Shown here piece after piece: positions 63,192 to 64,000 of a DNA stretch of 64,000 nucleotides. Within the stretch, counting starts at the first letter, position 1; every line of letters begins with the position of its first letter. The translations under genes were made by a program, and so were the position numbers. Origin of the DNA: Pomacea canaliculata (Eukaryota > Mollusca > Gastropoda > Architaenioglossa > Ampullariidae); contig NC_037593.1 in the NCBI RefSeq assembly GCF_003073045.1, positions 16,792,725 through 16,856,724 on the forward strand, read 5' to 3'. A model generated the notes under the pieces. The model was given only the letters and a program-made list of their open reading frames with translations. It was not told the DNA's origin and did no database searches.

Positions 63192-64000
63192 CTAAGTTTA
63201 AGAGGAGAGAAAACTGGAGTTTGACAATTGTTTCATTCGATGTCCTACTAATAGATCATACCAATATATTCCTGTTTATATATTTATAGGTGTCTAAGAT
63301 AAACTGGTCGGATAAATGATTTTTTTAAATCTAATTTATATTTTTCGATAAAAATTCTTCCGTATTATGGCTTCCCATGTCTGATTTTTATGTTTTAATG
63401 TATCTTAACCAAATAACACACATTAAAAATGCTAAGTATTTATTTTTCGACATCGAGATTCTTAGACCGTTCCATGCAAAGACCTTTTTATAATTTTTCG
63501 ACCTTTTAACTTCACTACTTTGTAGCTTTTACGACTTTTCAATTTACAGTGCGAGAAAAGATCTTGAGTAGTTTCTATTTTCATTATTAAGCGTCCTTGC
63601 ATCATTTTTTATTCCCATATAATAATTAAAGTTTTTGTTCTCATATCATGTAAATAGCTTTACACTGAAGCCATTTTAGCTTGATTTTTACAAAAAGAAA
63701 AAAACACGAAAAGCAGATTAAGCCAATGTCCAGCATTATATTTGAAATTACATTCACGTGGTTCTAAATTTTTTAAAGCTGTCCGTAACACGCTAATAAT
63801 CTACTTAGATAAAGAAAAAAAAAAGAAAAAATCCAGAAGAAGAAGCGACCGAGAGGCAAGGCTGACATCGTCAGCAGTTAAAGGGACGTAACCACATTCC
63901 GGAGCCATGACCGAGGACGTTACAAGTGACTAAATGTAGCCGAGGACAAATAAATATCTGCAGTTTCGGGTTGCTTTTCTTTAGACTTCCACAACGTGCT
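63192..64000. other. Right edge, noncoding by inspection
   Basis: AT-rich with short A runs near 63812-63830. No exon or repeat assigned. Confidence 0.35.

Noticed and set aside
1..64000. CRISPR arrays, bacterial operons, phage or integrated virus
   Set aside because: No direct-repeat/spacer pattern, no ribosome-binding-site-linked gene runs and no viral structural genes were seen; the window is intron-bearing animal DNA.

Overview
This is eukaryotic, intron-rich animal DNA: genes are split by GT-AG introns, exons are short, and much of the rest is AT-rich sequence holding microsatellites, LINEs, SINE-like repeats and many terminal-inverted-repeat elements. Protein families and repeat types (ShKT-domain secreted protein, secreted PEBP, RTE-type LINE, hAT and pogo-like MITEs) suggest a lophotrochozoan, most likely a gastropod mollusc; that is inference. 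Gene models below were joined by hand from splice signals and reading phase.

Layout. 0.5-1.05 kb (-): 5'-proximal exons of a secreted PEBP-family gene running off the left edge. 1.66-4.1 kb: two pogo/Tigger-like TA-flanked elements. 8.40 kb: 66-bp hairpin. 9.35-10.47 kb (-): rhodopsin-family GPCR. 11.4-12.0 kb (-): exon-like remnants interrupted by a 144-bp hAT MITE. 12.7-15.9 kb (+): near full-length but decayed RTE-like LINE with target-site duplication. 18.8-21.7 kb (-): SNRNP25, the U11/U12 snRNP 25 kDa protein. 23.7-31.3 kb (+): complete 13-coding-exon acid sphingomyelinase (SMPD1-like), with an L2/Rex1-like LINE fragment and a small MITE in its introns. 32.3-36.6 kb (-): secreted Thr-rich ShKT protein. 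39.3 kb: hAT MITE. 40.9-42.8 kb (+): 3' half of an alpha/beta hydrolase with a frame-disrupted exon. 44.9-45.9 kb: two unassigned candidate exons on opposite strands. 46.3-52.0 kb: SINE-like copies. 50.1-58.9 kb (+): unknown 254-residue single-pass membrane protein with a 7.6-kb intron. 60.0-63.2 kb (-): candidate exons of an unidentified gene and a 206-bp inverted repeat.

The genes do not form an operon or visible pathway. The only notable pairing is the head-to-head arrangement of SNRNP25 and SMPD1, about 1.9 kb apart. The sequence gives no strong sign of a wholly new biological system. The most interesting items are a stop-free 96-nt intron in the sphingomyelinase, 16-residue repeats in an extended SNRNP25 N terminus, and a hAT MITE sitting in a coding-like exon.
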